Assembly: GCA_021803465.1 (NCBI GenBank)
Contig: JAJZLL010000049.1
Location: forward strand, 127,130 to 191,129
DNA: 64,000 nt
Source: a bacterium
GTDB taxonomy: Bacteria > Chloroflexota > Dormibacteria > Aeolococcales > Aeolococcaceae
Reading direction: 5' to 3'
Part shown: in pieces, positions 17,666 through 26,475 of the stretch
How positions within the stretch are numbered: position 1 is the stretch's first letter
How the letters are laid out: the number at the start of each line of letters is the position of its first letter
Position numbers and translations under genes: made by a program
The notes under the pieces: model-generated
What the model was told of the DNA's origin: nothing
Seen by the model: the letters and a program-made list of their open reading frames with translations, nothing else
The model's database searches: none

Positions 17666-19963
17666 TCATGACACACTGAGCGCAATGGGCGCTCCGGCCC
17701 GGGCGCCATTCGTGTCCTGAAGGGATGCTCCTATGACCACAGTTGCAGTGGGAGGAATGGGAGCCTCCGCTGTCACAAGAATCGTGTGCGCGGAGGCATC
17801 ATAGCTCACAATGGCCGGAAGGGCAGCCCCACCCTCCAGAAGGGACACTGCGGAAGGAACGGAGCCTGGGACAAGATCGCCATCAACGATAAGGGCAAGG
17901 GAGTTCGCATTGATGGGATATTCCGTGAGCACATGGGGTCCTGCTGACAGACCTGTGACTGCAGTCGCTGTAGCCTTTGAGAGACTCCAGCTTCCTCCAC
18001 TTTTCACCACAGTGATTTGCTCGAAGCGCACGGCTCCATTGGGATACGAGGAGGAGGGCAGGCCAGTGAAGCGGAGCTCTGCAGTGATTTCGGAAGCTGA
18101 GACGGCATGTGCCTGGAGAATCATGCCTGTGACGATGATGGGATCCTGCTGCACAGAGGCGAGTGCAGGATACGAAGTGGGCGAGCCGTGTCCTGTCTGG
18201 GAAGCGATGATGCTGTTGATGAGGGTGAGGGCAGCTGGATCGACAGGCCATGTGGCTTCTGCAACTACGGGAAGAGCTGCAGTGACGAGCTCGTCTGTCT
18301 GGGCGACAATGTTCGAAGTCTGGGCAACAAGCTTGGTGCCGAGTGCATTGAAGAGGGGTTCCATGGCCCCGGGAATGGTCCCAATGACTGTGCCGGTGGT
18401 GGTTGTGACGACCGTTTCATAGCCAGCCTGGGTCTGTGTGGTGTAGGCAACAGTGGTGCCGCTGTTGGAGATGGCGAGGCTGCCTCCAGCCGAATCCAGC
18501 GTGCCTGTGACCTGTCCAGGCACAGGAGTGCGATCACGTGGCGAGGAGGTGAGTGCAGTGCTGAGTGTGTTTCCCACAAGGAGAATCATGTGGGAACCAT
18601 CCTCGCTGAAGGCAGGTGTGGAGCCAGCAGGAAGCTGGAGCACACTGCTGCCATCCTGGGCATTGAACAGCTCACCAGGCTGGAGGTGCGGAATGCTGGA
18701 CTGTGCGGCTGGTCCAGTGGCAGGGGGGACTGTGGACTGTGAAGGAATGACTGCGCAGAGAGTGCGGAATGGGGCGCACAATGCGGATGTGCCATCAGGG
18801 AGGAGTGCGAGAGGTGTGGTTGTTCCCGTTGCAGGAGCATACGACATGAGCTCATTGCCATTCTCGTAGAGGATGCCGTTTGAAAGTGTCCAGTCAAGAA
18901 GAGACTGGGAGTTCGCCTGCACTGAGGTTGAGGTTGGTTGTCCTCCTGAGGCTGGAAGCAGTTCGAGCGTAGCAGTGCCTCCCGAGCCAGGAACGAGAAC
19001 CGCGTACGTGGTGCCGTCAGGCGAGCGCACTGCAGCGAGTGCCTGGGGAGCAAGCACTGCCCGTGAGGACGTGGCTGAGAGGGAGACATCCACGAGGCTG
19101 CCTGTGGCTGGCGAAGGTGCAGCGGCTACAGCAGGAGCAAGCGAGGGAGATGTCGAGCCACCAGCTGGCGCAGTTGTGGTGCTTGCGGACGTGGAGGGTG
19201 TGGGCTGCGCTGTAGGTGAGCTTGATGGTGTTCCAGCAGCACCAGCAACAAGCACGTGGTCATTGATTCCTATGGTGTACTGCGCTCCAGGCAGGATGGA
19301 CAGCAGGTTGGCCGCTGCAAGCTGGGGTGGCGCAGCTCCCGGAGTTGGAAGTGGTGCAGCCGGAGTGGTTCCTGCTGTTGTGAAGGCAATTGTGGCAGGA
19401 GAAGACGCATGGGCCCCTGTGGTCGTGACAAGCGCCTTGGGAGCAATGGTGATGAGGTAGGGGGTGTCTGGTGCAAGGGGATGGGATGGCTTGATGACAA
19501 GATTGTTGCCCTGCCATACCGTTGTGACTGCCATGGCAGGCTCGACATGGATGCCCTGGACAACGGATGAATGGTTCATGGGCACATTGAACGAGACTGT
19601 GATGTGCTGCTGCGAAGGAGCGACTGTCGTTCCATTGACAGGCGACGATGCCAGGACTGTGGCCACTGGCGCAGGACGTCCAATGGGAATGTTGAGGCCG
19701 ACAGCGAGGGCAAGGAGAATGACTGCTGCAGCGACCATGCCAAACGGCAGTGAGATGGGGAGATGGGGCGTTTTGCGGTGGGCAGGGATGTGGGGAGTGC
19801 GTGTCTCAAGCAGGAGGTCCTTCCGCAGCCGGGTGACATACAGTGGGTCAGGGGACTCATGCTGGACGGCCTTCCTGAGACGTTCCGCAGTATCGAGAAG
19901 TTCGGGATCTCCCTGAAGAGCATCCCAGAGCTCCCTGTCAGGGAGACGACGGATGTCGCTCAT
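17666..19963 (-). CDS. Transmembrane anti-sigma-like sensor with Ig-like and beta-propeller-type outer domain
   Basis: This is a 765-residue single-pass protein. The cytoplasmic part (1-70) is helical and charged. A membrane helix spans about 76-92. A large Ser/Thr/Ala-rich outer region begins with a Big_5-type Ig domain (SSPVNGTTVAPSQQHITVSF) and continues with beta-rich repeats and Pro/Ser linkers. It overlaps the ECF sigma gene by 4 bp (ATGA), the standard coupling of a sigma factor to its anti-sigma. The short N-terminal domain would hold the sigma factor and the outer domain would sense an envelope signal. No ZAS zinc motif is visible, so the anti-sigma role rests on context. Confidence 0.75.
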   Translation of the reverse strand: MSDIRRLPDRELWDALQGDPELLDTAERLRKAVQHESPDPLYVTRLRKDLLLETRTPHIPAHRKTPHLPISLPFGMVAAAVILLALAVGLNIPIGRPAPVATVLASSPVNGTTVAPSQQHITVSFNVPMNHSSVVQGIHVEPAMAVTTVWQGNNLVIKPSHPLAPDTPYLITIAPKALVTTTGAHASSPATIAFTTAGTTPAAPLPTPGAAPPQLAAANLLSILPGAQYTIGINDHVLVAGAAGTPSSSPTAQPTPSTSASTTTAPAGGSTSPSLAPAVAAAPSPATGSLVDVSLSATSSRAVLAPQALAAVRSPDGTTYAVLVPGSGGTATLELLPASGGQPTSTSVQANSQSLLDWTLSNGILYENGNELMSYAPATGTTTPLALLPDGTSALCAPFRTLCAVIPSQSTVPPATGPAAQSSIPHLQPGELFNAQDGSSVLQLPAGSTPAFSEDGSHMILLVGNTLSTALTSSPRDRTPVPGQVTGTLDSAGGSLAISNSGTTVAYTTQTQAGYETVVTTTTGTVIGTIPGAMEPLFNALGTKLVAQTSNIVAQTDELVTAALPVVAEATWPVDPAALTLINSIIASQTGHGSPTSYPALASVQQDPIIVTGMILQAHAVSASEITAELRFTGLPSSSYPNGAVRFEQITVVKSGGSWSLSKATATAVTGLSAGPHVLTEYPINANSLALIVDGDLVPGSVPSAVSLLEGGAALPAIVSYDASAHTILVTAEAPIPPTATVVIGASLQDTNGARAGAPIALSVS

Positions 19964-20526
19964 GATGGGGAACCCTCCTCATGTGGCTCAGCCTGGAGCA
20001 TGCCCTTGAGAGTCGTCATGCCACGGTGGATGAGCAGTTTCACAGCGCCCTCGCTCTTTCCCATGATCTCCCCGATCTGTGAGAGCTTGAGGTCCTCACC
20101 GAGCTTGAGCGTGAGGGCAGTGCGCTGCTGGGGTGGAAGGGTGTCTATATAGCCCCAGATGCGTCGCGCCTCCTCGCGCGCAGTGACCTCGTCACTTACA
20201 GGGCGGGATGGATCCCGGAGCGCGAGGGCATCATCGATGGGGGTCATCACATGGTGGGAACGGTAATAGTCCGTAATGGCATTCGAGCTGATCTGGTACA
20301 GCCAGGCACTGAAGGGCGAGCCACTTGGCTTGTACCGGCCAATGGCACGGAGCGCCTTGAAGAACACATCGGAGGTGATGTCCTCAGCGACTTCATGCGA
20401 ATGGACGCGGCTGTAAATGTATCGGTACATCTGATCAACGTAGCGGTCGTAGAGCTTCCCAAAAGCTTCTGGATTGTGCTGAGCGTTGCGAACAAGCTGC
20501 TCTTCTTCGTCGCGTGATACAGCCAT
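19960..20526 (-). CDS. ECF-type RNA polymerase sigma factor
   Basis: This 188-residue sigma-70 family protein has region 2 (residues 22-90: YDRYVDQMYRYIYSR, ITSDVFFKALRAIGRY, FSAWLYQISSNAITDYYR) and region 4 (about 125-175: LPPQQRTALTLKLGEDL, then the IGEIMGKSEGAVKLLIHRG helix-turn-helix). It lacks region 3, as ECF factors do. The linker is longer than average. It overlaps the downstream transmembrane sensor by 4 bp, forming a sigma/anti-sigma pair for an envelope stress response. No autoregulatory promoter can be identified with confidence. The upstream region has a GAGAG purine stretch for ribosome binding. Confidence 0.93.
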   Translation of the reverse strand: MAVSRDEEEQLVRNAQHNPEAFGKLYDRYVDQMYRYIYSRVHSHEVAEDITSDVFFKALRAIGRYKPSGSPFSAWLYQISSNAITDYYRSHHVMTPIDDALALRDPSRPVSDEVTAREEARRIWGYIDTLPPQQRTALTLKLGEDLKLSQIGEIMGKSEGAVKLLIHRGMTTLKGMLQAEPHEEGSPS

Positions 20527-20617
20527 GAGCGGTGTTCTCTCTACTCTGTAGGCGAAACGGCCAGATCCTGCCTGTGGTTACGCAGGAATGCCGATGCTGC
20601 ATGCGAAGGACCTGGCG

Positions 20618-21385
20618 TCATGCGAGTCCCTCTCCCTGTGGGGCCTTCCTGGCATCGAGGCGGTCCCTGATGATGCGTGCCACATCGGGCCTGTCCGTGA
20701 TGATGCCCCGCACCTTCCGGTCCCCGAGCATCCGTGACAGGCTCCTTCTGTGGTTCACAGTCCAGACAAGAAATGGGACATGGTCCACCTCAAGCTGCCT
20801 GATGAAGGTGGGCCGGAGCCTGTACAGCGAGCGCTGGATGACAAGATATTCCGCACCGCATGCAATCCGCCGTTCCAGCAGGGACTTTGATGGCTGGCGC
20901 GGAGACCGTGTTCGTGGCATGTCGAGGAGGAGCCCAGTGTGCCACGAGGGATCGAGCGTCGTGACTGTGGCGAGGACTGCATCCTTGAAGGACGTGATGA
21001 GCACCTGCGAGCGGAGAAGGTGCTTGTCCAGCATTGCGAGCACTGCCCGTTCATACCCACCTTCCTTGAGCTCAAGATCAAGAAGCATGCCTGTCGCAGT
21101 GCAGAAGCTGAGGACTTCCTCGAGTGTCGGAGGTACTGCATCAGGAGGGCAAGACGCCTTGAGCTCGTCATAGGACATCGTGCGGAGAAGCTTCCGTCCC
21201 ACAAATCCGTCATGCATGATGACAAGTGTGCCGTCTCCCAGCATCCGGAGGTCGCATTCAATCATGTCCGCACCACAGCTGCGTGCCTCCTCGAATGCGC
21301 GCATGGTGTTTTCCGGTGCGCGCTGGCGTGCGCCTCGATGGGCAACAATGAGCTGGGGATGCGGTTGAGCGAGTGCAGTCGTCAT
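20618..21385 (-). CDS. Glycerophosphodiester phosphodiesterase
   Basis: This 255-residue cytoplasmic GDPD hydrolyses glycerophosphodiesters to glycerol-3-phosphate and an alcohol. The fold markers are all in place: IVAHRGARQRAPENT at the N-terminus (catalytic His and the HRG/PENT motif), MIECDLRMLGDG (Glu/Asp metal ligands), VIMHDG (second catalytic His), LLLDLELKEGG and the late FLVWTVNH and GIITDRPD. No signal peptide is present after ATG 21385, so it probably recycles lipid headgroups inside the cell. Longer in-frame starts upstream add a segment without family similarity. The gene stands alone between the sigma factor gene and a divergent antiporter gene. Confidence 0.9.
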   Translation of the reverse strand: MTTALAQPHPQLIVAHRGARQRAPENTMRAFEEARSCGADMIECDLRMLGDGTLVIMHDGFVGRKLLRTMSYDELKASCPPDAVPPTLEEVLSFCTATGMLLDLELKEGGYERAVLAMLDKHLLRSQVLITSFKDAVLATVTTLDPSWHTGLLLDMPRTRSPRQPSKSLLERRIACGAEYLVIQRSLYRLRPTFIRQLEVDHVPFLVWTVNHRRSLSRMLGDRKVRGIITDRPDVARIIRDRLDARKAPQGEGLA

Positions 21386-21573
21386 GCACAGATCCAAAGT
21401 GGAGAGCCGATTCTTTCGTAAGCATACTGAATCCAGGCTGCCTCCAATTGGGAACGCTTGAGTCAATGATGCGTGCACCTTACAGTTGGGTAAACGCAGG
21501 GTTCACGCTGGGGCGGCACGGGTAGATTGAGAAAGATCCCCTGTGGACCAGTCGTTCCACATGCACGATGTCG

Positions 21574-21579
21574 TACCAT
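21574..21579 (+). promoter_or_regulatory. TACCAT -10-like element upstream of the antiporter gene
   Basis: TACCAT lies 37 nt before the preferred ATG 21617, which has its own GGAGGAG Shine-Dalgarno. That would give a short leader of about 30 nt. The motif type matches the TANNNT boxes seen elsewhere in the window. The rest of the 230-bp intergenic stretch from 21386 shows nothing else I can name. Confidence 0.35.
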
Positions 21580-21616
21580 GACCGGGATCACAGGACCCAA
21601 TGGAGGAGTGGACCCC

Positions 21617-22820
21617 ATGACCCCACTTGTGGGTACTGCCCTTGCAGTCCTTGCTGTCTCAGCCTTCGCTGCACCGCTTCTTGCCGAGAGAATCGGCATT
21701 CCTGGGGCTGTGCTCGAGCTAGTCGTTGGACTTGCGCTCGGCTGGGTGCTGCCCGCCTCCACCTATGCCTCCGGGACGTTCATCGCATCTCTTGGAGCGC
21801 TTGGGTTCATCATTCTCATGTTCCTCGTTGGAGTGGAGCTTGACCTGCGGTCCATCTGGAAGGGATCCAAGACATCCATTGTCGCAGGAGTGCTCCTGTT
21901 TGCAGTGAGTCTTGCTGCCTCGCAGCTCCTCCTGGGAAGCGTGCTCAATGCCTCTCCATTCTGGGTGCTGTGCGGCGCTGCTACGTCCGTTGGCATCACT
22001 GCTCCCGTTCTGTATTCCCAGGGCATCCTCAGTTCCCCATTCGCAAAGGAGGTGCTCCTTGTCGGATCCGTCGCAGAGTTCATCTACATCGTTGCGTTGA
22101 ACTTTGTTGCAGCTTCAGTCGGACACAGTCTCCACACAGTCGCCTTCACAGTCGGTGCGAGGACTGCGGCGCTTGTCCTCCTGACGGTTGCTGTCGCTGT
22201 TGTCATCCGGAGACTCAGGACGCACATTCCCCCACCATTTCCAGCGTTTTTTCCGCAGGGACGATCCCCTTGAGCTTGGACTCCGGGGGACATTTGCCCT
22301 CCTGTTCCTCTTCGTCGCAGGAACATCCATCATCCACATACCGGATGTTCTGGGAGCGCTCATGGCAGGCATCATCTTCCGGACTGTGATGGGAAACGCG
22401 AAGGCCATTGTCGAGCGGCTCACGAGTGTGGCGAACAGCTTCTTCATACCGCTGTTCTTTCTCTCGGTCGGACTGCAGACACCTCTCCACCTCAGCATCC
22501 TTGGACTTCTTCCCCTTGTCGGACTGGTGCTTGTCGTGCTCTTCCTGCCAAGACTCCTGCTCATCCCCTTCCTCATGTGGCGTGGCCATTCGTTCCGTCT
22601 CAGTTCAGCCGGATCCATGCTGCTCATGGCCCCACTTACCCTCCTCATCACGACAGCGGAGCTTGGCAGGTCCGCTGGCATTCTCTCAGCCCGCAACGGA
22701 GCTGCCATGATCCTTACAGCAACACTCTCCGCACTTGTCTTTCCTGTCATTGGCAAGAGACTTCTGCCCACCGAGGAACGAAGGGCAGAGCCAGTGGGAG
22801 AGCAGACGGCACCCGTCTAG
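21617..22820 (+). pseudogene. CPA2-type cation/proton antiporter gene interrupted by a frameshift
   Basis: Two overlapping frames together make one Na+(K+)/H+ exchanger-like membrane protein. The first (21617-22273) carries about six helices with the FLVGVELD motif of CPA2 antiporters (FIILMFLVGVELDL). The second (in frame to 22820) continues with RRDDPLELGLRG, IPDVLGALMAGIIF and FFIPLFFLSVGLQ and ends in a soluble tail. The shift is +1 within 22229-22252, which holds a C5 run (22229-22233) and a T6 run (22247-22252). Dropping one base from either restores a continuous protein of about 400 residues with the right helix pattern. The cause could be a real inactivating indel, phase variation or a sequencing error. 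The start at 21617 follows GGAGGAG. Confidence 0.8.
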
Positions 22821-22926
22821 CGGAAGCTGCTGCAGCATGATAGCTGTAACGGAACTGGTGTGATGGGGAGGTGTCTGGCGCAACCGTGGGATGCTGGCAT
22901 CAGAACGGATCAGGGAGATGGAGCGC

Positions 22927-23283
22927 ATGGCACGGAACATCCTGCGCCTGGGGGTGAAGCTCCTTGTAGGAGCTGCCATTGCAGCGATGGTGTATGTGGG
23001 GGGGCGACTTGTGCCGGTCATTTTCCATCATGGCTATCTTGCAGTGCAGCAGGAGGGATGCAGTGCGACTGTCCAGCAGGAGAAGGCGCAGGGGCTCTCT
23101 CCTCCCTTCCAGTCATTCCAACCCGGAGAGGGAACGCACATGCTGTTTCTTGCGGATGGCGAGTACGAGGTGAGCTTCGTGTGCCCGCAAGGGAGCAGTC
23201 GGGGAATGAATGTTGCTGTCCATGCAGGTGCGACCACGGATGCTGCGCCTTCCCTTGTGCCCAGCAATGTTGGCCACATATAG
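22927..23283 (+). CDS. Small membrane-anchored protein of unknown function
   Basis: This protein has about 118 residues, with an N-terminal basic segment and one membrane helix (VKLLVGAAIAAMVYVGG). A compact extracytoplasmic domain of about 80 residues contains two cysteines (EGCSATV and VSFVCPQG) that could form a disulfide. Its strands (GEGTHMLFLADGEYEVSFVC) look like a small beta-sandwich. I do not recognise the family. ATG 22927 is preferred because GGAG precedes it, and ATG 22891 would add 12 residues. It follows the antiporter gene by about 105 bp and converges with the HIT protein gene. Confidence 0.6.
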   Translation: MARNILRLGVKLLVGAAIAAMVYVGGRLVPVIFHHGYLAVQQEGCSATVQQEKAQGLSPPFQSFQPGEGTHMLFLADGEYEVSFVCPQGSSRGMNVAVHAGATTDAAPSLVPSNVGHI

Positions 23284-23321
23284 CAGGTACGACTGGGACC
23301 AGCCTGTTTGGCAACCTGCTA
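23281..23321. terminator. Inverted repeat between convergent genes
   Basis: TAGCAGGT and ACCTGCTA form an 8-bp inverted repeat around 25 nt that contain a smaller CTGG/CCAG stem. It overlaps the stop of the small membrane protein gene and lies 28 bp from the end of the convergent HIT gene. A bidirectional terminator is possible, but there is no T run. Confidence 0.4.
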
Positions 23322-23349
23322 TCGGTGGGCGTTGGGATTGCCTGGAGTA

Positions 23350-24129
23350 CTAGAGCATCGGCTCTGTTATGCGCACTCCTGGAGTGCGTGACACTGGACT
23401 TGGCGCACCCTGGGCAAAACCCTTGGGAAGGCCATGCTCGTGGGACCACGCCTTCCAGCGTGCAACCGCTTCCGCAATGTCAGTGGGGGATGTTGTGCGA
23501 ATCCACGACTGCCCATTGGCAGCAATGGAGATGTTGAGCACCTTCACTTTGAGAAGACTCAGGCTGAAGAGATCCGGACTGCCAGGGGGGAAGATGCGCC
23601 TGTCACCGAAGTACTCCGCGTATTGGTAATACTCGCCTGTGAAGAATGTCCTCCGCACATCCCTCCAGCTCCTTGCGGGAGAGGCGACATACGGCGGGGG
23701 AAGCTTCTGCACGGTGGGAGGCATGGGGATGAAGTGGAGATGCGCATGGTGCACGCTCTGCCAGGCGCCACCGTTCTCCCAGAGCATGGGCTCCTTGCCA
23801 TATGCATCGCGGAGGAACGCCTTGAGCACATTCTGGGCTTCCTCGAACTCGCCATAGAGCGAAGGCGAAAGCGCTGCCCAGCATGGGAGGTGGTGCTTCG
23901 GAATGAGCAGGATGTGGCCAGCTGTGATGGGAAACTTGTCAGGAACCGCATAGAAGTGTGGTGTCTCGAACAGTACGGGAGGCTGCGTGTCCCTGCCCTG
24001 GCAGAACACGTCTGTTGCATCGGGTAGCCAGTGTGGAGGAGTGGTATGCGCATGCACCCTGCGAAGGAATATGCGACGTATGCGGAAGCCAAGCGGCTCT
24101 CCAGGAACGCCCCCCACGAGTGACTTCAT
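23350..24129 (-). CDS. HIT (histidine triad) family protein
   Basis: This 259-residue protein is built on a HIT domain. The triad motif HHAHLHFIP (about residue 130) carries the nucleophilic His that forms a nucleotidyl-His intermediate. Upstream, FYAVPDKFPITAGHILLIPKHH is the usual HIT substrate-pocket strand pair. HIT enzymes hydrolyse nucleoside phosphoramidates or dinucleotides. The C-terminal ~110 residues are an extra domain not typical of the 110-140 residue HINT class. It includes YYQYAEYFGDRR and a region with alternating charged helices. Translation appears leaderless: TACAGT lies 7 nt before the ATG and there is no Shine-Dalgarno. It is divergent from purB across about 50 bp. Confidence 0.87.
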   Translation of the reverse strand: MKSLVGGVPGEPLGFRIRRIFLRRVHAHTTPPHWLPDATDVFCQGRDTQPPVLFETPHFYAVPDKFPITAGHILLIPKHHLPCWAALSPSLYGEFEEAQNVLKAFLRDAYGKEPMLWENGGAWQSVHHAHLHFIPMPPTVQKLPPPYVASPARSWRDVRRTFFTGEYYQYAEYFGDRRIFPPGSPDLFSLSLLKVKVLNISIAANGQSWIRTTSPTDIAEAVARWKAWSHEHGLPKGFAQGAPSPVSRTPGVRITEPML

Positions 24130-24147
24130 AGTCTGAACTGTAGACTA
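24129..24147. promoter_or_regulatory. Dyad with leaderless promoter between HIT gene and purB
   Basis: TAGTCT (24129-24134) and AGACTA (24142-24147) form a perfect 6-bp dyad around GAACTGT. On the minus strand the -10 box TACAGT (24137-24142) sits inside it, 7 nt before the HIT start codon. A factor binding this dyad would block the HIT promoter and could affect purB, whose ATG is 34 bp away. The sequence is short, so a chance palindrome cannot be excluded. Confidence 0.45.
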
Positions 24148-24180
24148 TTTGGGGCAGGTTCGAAAAGTGAGGGAGCAACC

Positions 24181-25497
24181 ATGATCGAGCGGTACAGCAC
24201 AAAGGAGATCCGTGACTGCTTTTCCGAGGAGGCAAAGTATGCAGCATGGCTCGAAGTGGAACAGGCAATCCTTCAGGGCTGGGTGGAACTGGGAGTGGCT
24301 CCAGAAGGTGCGCTTCAGGCTGTATCCCATGTTGCGGCAGATCCTGCAAGGATAGCGGAGCTTGAGCGGGTGCAGCGCCATGATGTCGCAGCATTTGTCA
24401 CCCACATTCAGGAGCAGATGGGTGACCACGGAAGGTTTCTGCATCTTGGTGTCACCTCGTCCGATGTGCTCGACACAGCAGCTTCGCTCGTGATTCGCAG
24501 AGCCTCAGCCTGCATTGTCCATGCATGTGAGACGCTTGGTGAATCGCTTGCAGGAGTAGCGAGGGACCACGCATTCACATGGTGCATTGGGCGCACGCAT
24601 GGCATGCATGCGGACGTGGTAACAGTGGGCATCCGCTTCGCAACACTTCGTGACGAGTTGCTTAATGCCTCCACACGTGTGGAAAGCGCACAGCGGGAGA
24701 TGTGCGTGGTGAAGGTGCGTGGTGCAGTGGGAACGTATGCGACTGTTCCCAGGACTGTCGAGGAATCCGTTGCAAGACAGCTTGATCTGCCACAAGTATC
24801 CTCTGCGACACAGGTCGTTGCGCGGGACAGGTACGCATCCTTTGTCTGCGCCCTCGCAATGCTTGGCAGTGTGATGGAGCGCATTGCGGTTGTCATCCGT
24901 CTATCCCAGCAGCCGGAACTGGGGGAGCTCATGGAGCCGTTTGGCGCGCACCAGAAGGGTTCTTCGGCCATGCCGCACAAGCGGAATCCTGTCAGGAGCG
25001 AACGGATTGCTGGACTTGCCAGGGTGCTGAGGGGTCATGCGGCTGCAGCGCTTGAGGATATTCCCCTGTGGTTCGAGCGGGACATCTCCCATTCGTCCGC
25101 TGAGCGGATCATCCTTCCGGATGCCTGCGCACTTGTCACGTTCATGGCGACGGATCTCCGGGATGTCGTGGAGAACATGACTGTTGACACTGCGCACATT
25201 GCCCGCAATCTTTCCCTTGGGCATGGCACAGCATTCTCCCAGCAGCTGCTCTTTGCGCTCATTGACAAGGCCCGCTGGTCACGGGAGGATGCGTATGCCA
25301 AGGTGCAGGAGCTCGCATTCCTGGCAATCTCCAGTGAACGGGATTTTGCGCAGTGTGCTCGGGAGGACACTGCGGTTATGGAGGCCCTTCCCCAGGATGT
25401 TCTCGAGAAGTGCTTCCAGGCACCTCTTGATCCAGGGGAAGTGGAACAGCTGCTTCGGGATCTTGGCATCGGGGGAGAGCTCCAGAGGAGGGCATGA
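24181..25497 (+). CDS. purB: Adenylosuccinate lyase
   Basis: This 438-residue fumarase/aspartase-superfamily enzyme splits adenylosuccinate to AMP and SAICAR to AICAR in purine synthesis. It has the signature loop SSAMPHKRNPVRSE with the flexible catalytic Ser, an early catalytic His region (CIGRTHGMHADVV) and a helical C-terminus. The N-terminal IERYSTKEIRDCFSEEAKYAAWLEVE is characteristic of the short bacterial PurB type. GAGGGAG lies upstream of the ATG. It is monocistronic or loosely linked to the zinc-finger-like gene about 80 bp downstream. Confidence 0.95.
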   Translation: MIERYSTKEIRDCFSEEAKYAAWLEVEQAILQGWVELGVAPEGALQAVSHVAADPARIAELERVQRHDVAAFVTHIQEQMGDHGRFLHLGVTSSDVLDTAASLVIRRASACIVHACETLGESLAGVARDHAFTWCIGRTHGMHADVVTVGIRFATLRDELLNASTRVESAQREMCVVKVRGAVGTYATVPRTVEESVARQLDLPQVSSATQVVARDRYASFVCALAMLGSVMERIAVVIRLSQQPELGELMEPFGAHQKGSSAMPHKRNPVRSERIAGLARVLRGHAAAALEDIPLWFERDISHSSAERIILPDACALVTFMATDLRDVVENMTVDTAHIARNLSLGHGTAFSQQLLFALIDKARWSREDAYAKVQELAFLAISSERDFAQCAREDTAVMEALPQDVLEKCFQAPLDPGEVEQLLRDLGIGGELQRRA

Positions 25498-25557
25498 CCG
25501 TGCAGGAATGTCACAACTGTTCATACAGCAGCAGCAGAGACCAGATGAGCCAGTATG

Positions 25558-25573
25558 CTAGTCCCATCACTAG
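25558..25573. promoter_or_regulatory. CTAGT/ACTAG inverted repeat upstream of a small gene
   Basis: A 5-bp perfect inverted repeat (CTAGT, 6-nt gap, ACTAG) lies 7 bp before the start of the zinc-finger-like gene, next to a TATGCT box (25554-25559). It may be an operator. It is short enough to be coincidental. Confidence 0.25.
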
Positions 25574-25579
25574 AGCAAC

Positions 25580-26269
25580 ATGATGGATTCCGAGGAGGTT
25601 GGGACCTTCCGTATGAGCACTGACACAGCACCCACTCTTTCCCGTACGCGATGTTTCCGTTACGGCTGTCTCAACCCTGTCATTGACCAGTGTGAGTTCA
25701 CTGATGCCAACGGAAACCAGTGCGCATCCGTGTGGTGTGCGGATCACCGGCTGGAAGTGAATGGACACATGTACTGTGTTCGGCATGCGGGAATCGCCCG
25801 TGCTCTTGATGAGAATGTTGAGGAGACGGACCGTCCAGCGCTCAACCTTCGTGCGCCAGCTCTTGCAGTCTGGGTGGGAGACCATGTGGATGACCATGTG
25901 CGCATGTATCTGCTTGCCCTTGGGAGTGAAATGGAGCAGGCGACAATCCAGGTGTACGCCATTCGCCGTGCAGTGGGAGTCTCCGGATCTCCAAGGTGGG
26001 AACGGAAATGGACCCTTCGGGCTGATGGCAAGAATGTCGTGAGCGTTGCGATCGCTGTCGATGAGCACCACGATTCCGTCGTTACTGCCCGGGTCAATGA
26101 TGGTGTCGTAGTGCGGAGAATGGCTCCGTGGATCCGGCACCGTGTCGTTGCGGAATGGAGTGACCCAGCCCAGGAGGCAGAGGAGCGCCAGGCTTTCTAT
26201 GACGGGCTTGTGGATGTCATAGTGCGGACTGTGAATGCATCGATACCACAGAAGCGGGAAGCATCCTGA
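25580..26269 (+). CDS. Protein of unknown function with N-terminal Cys/His cluster
   Basis: This 229-residue soluble protein begins with a metal-binding-like cluster over about residues 24-73: RCFRYGC, QCEF, QCASVWCADH and MYCVRH. The spacing resembles a treble-clef or B-box-like zinc site. The rest is a beta-rich domain (LAVWVGDHVDDHVRMYLLAL, KNVVSVAIAVDEHHDSVV) with no recognised motif. No signal or membrane segment is present. ATG 25580 begins MMDSEEV. A later ATG (25613) has GAGGAGG upstream and starts just before the Cys cluster, so the true start may be there. It converges with the tRNA gene. Confidence 0.6.
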   Translation: MMDSEEVGTFRMSTDTAPTLSRTRCFRYGCLNPVIDQCEFTDANGNQCASVWCADHRLEVNGHMYCVRHAGIARALDENVEETDRPALNLRAPALAVWVGDHVDDHVRMYLLALGSEMEQATIQVYAIRRAVGVSGSPRWERKWTLRADGKNVVSVAIAVDEHHDSVVTARVNDGVVVRRMAPWIRHRVVAEWSDPAQEAEERQAFYDGLVDVIVRTVNASIPQKREAS

Positions 26270-26293
26270 GCAGTGCGTCCACTGGGAGGATGC

Positions 26294-26372
26294 TGGCGAC
26301 CCCGATCGGATTTGAACCGACGTTCTCCACCTTGACAGGGTGGCGTGTTTGACCAGGCTACACCACGGGGCC
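26294..26372 (-). tRNA. tRNA-Asp (anticodon GTC), CCA encoded
   Basis: The minus strand folds as a cloverleaf. The acceptor pairs GGCCCCG with CGGGGTC, the D arm uses GTGT/ACAC, and the anticodon stem is CCACC/GGTGG with loop CTGTCAA (anticodon GTC). The T arm is GTCGG-TTCAAAT-CCGAT. G73 and a genomically encoded CCA (plus-strand TGG at 26294-26296) complete it. A TACGAT box (plus strand 26401-26406 read in reverse) lies about 28 bp upstream and is the probable promoter. Confidence 0.95.
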
Positions 26373-26400
26373 ACTCGTTGACGCTTGTTGGCGCCAGCTT

Positions 26401-26406
26401 ATCGTA
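26401..26406 (-). promoter_or_regulatory. TACGAT -10 element of the tRNA-Asp gene
   Basis: Read on the minus strand, TACGAT lies 28 bp upstream of the mature tRNA 5' end, leaving room for a leader of about 20 nt. No TTGACA-like -35 is visible at 16-18 bp, in line with other promoters in this window. Confidence 0.45.
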
Positions 26407-26475
26407 CAACATGTGCGCAGCATGGGTCGCACCCTTTTGGGGCATGGAACACCCTTCCAGTGCGGGAGCAGAGCG

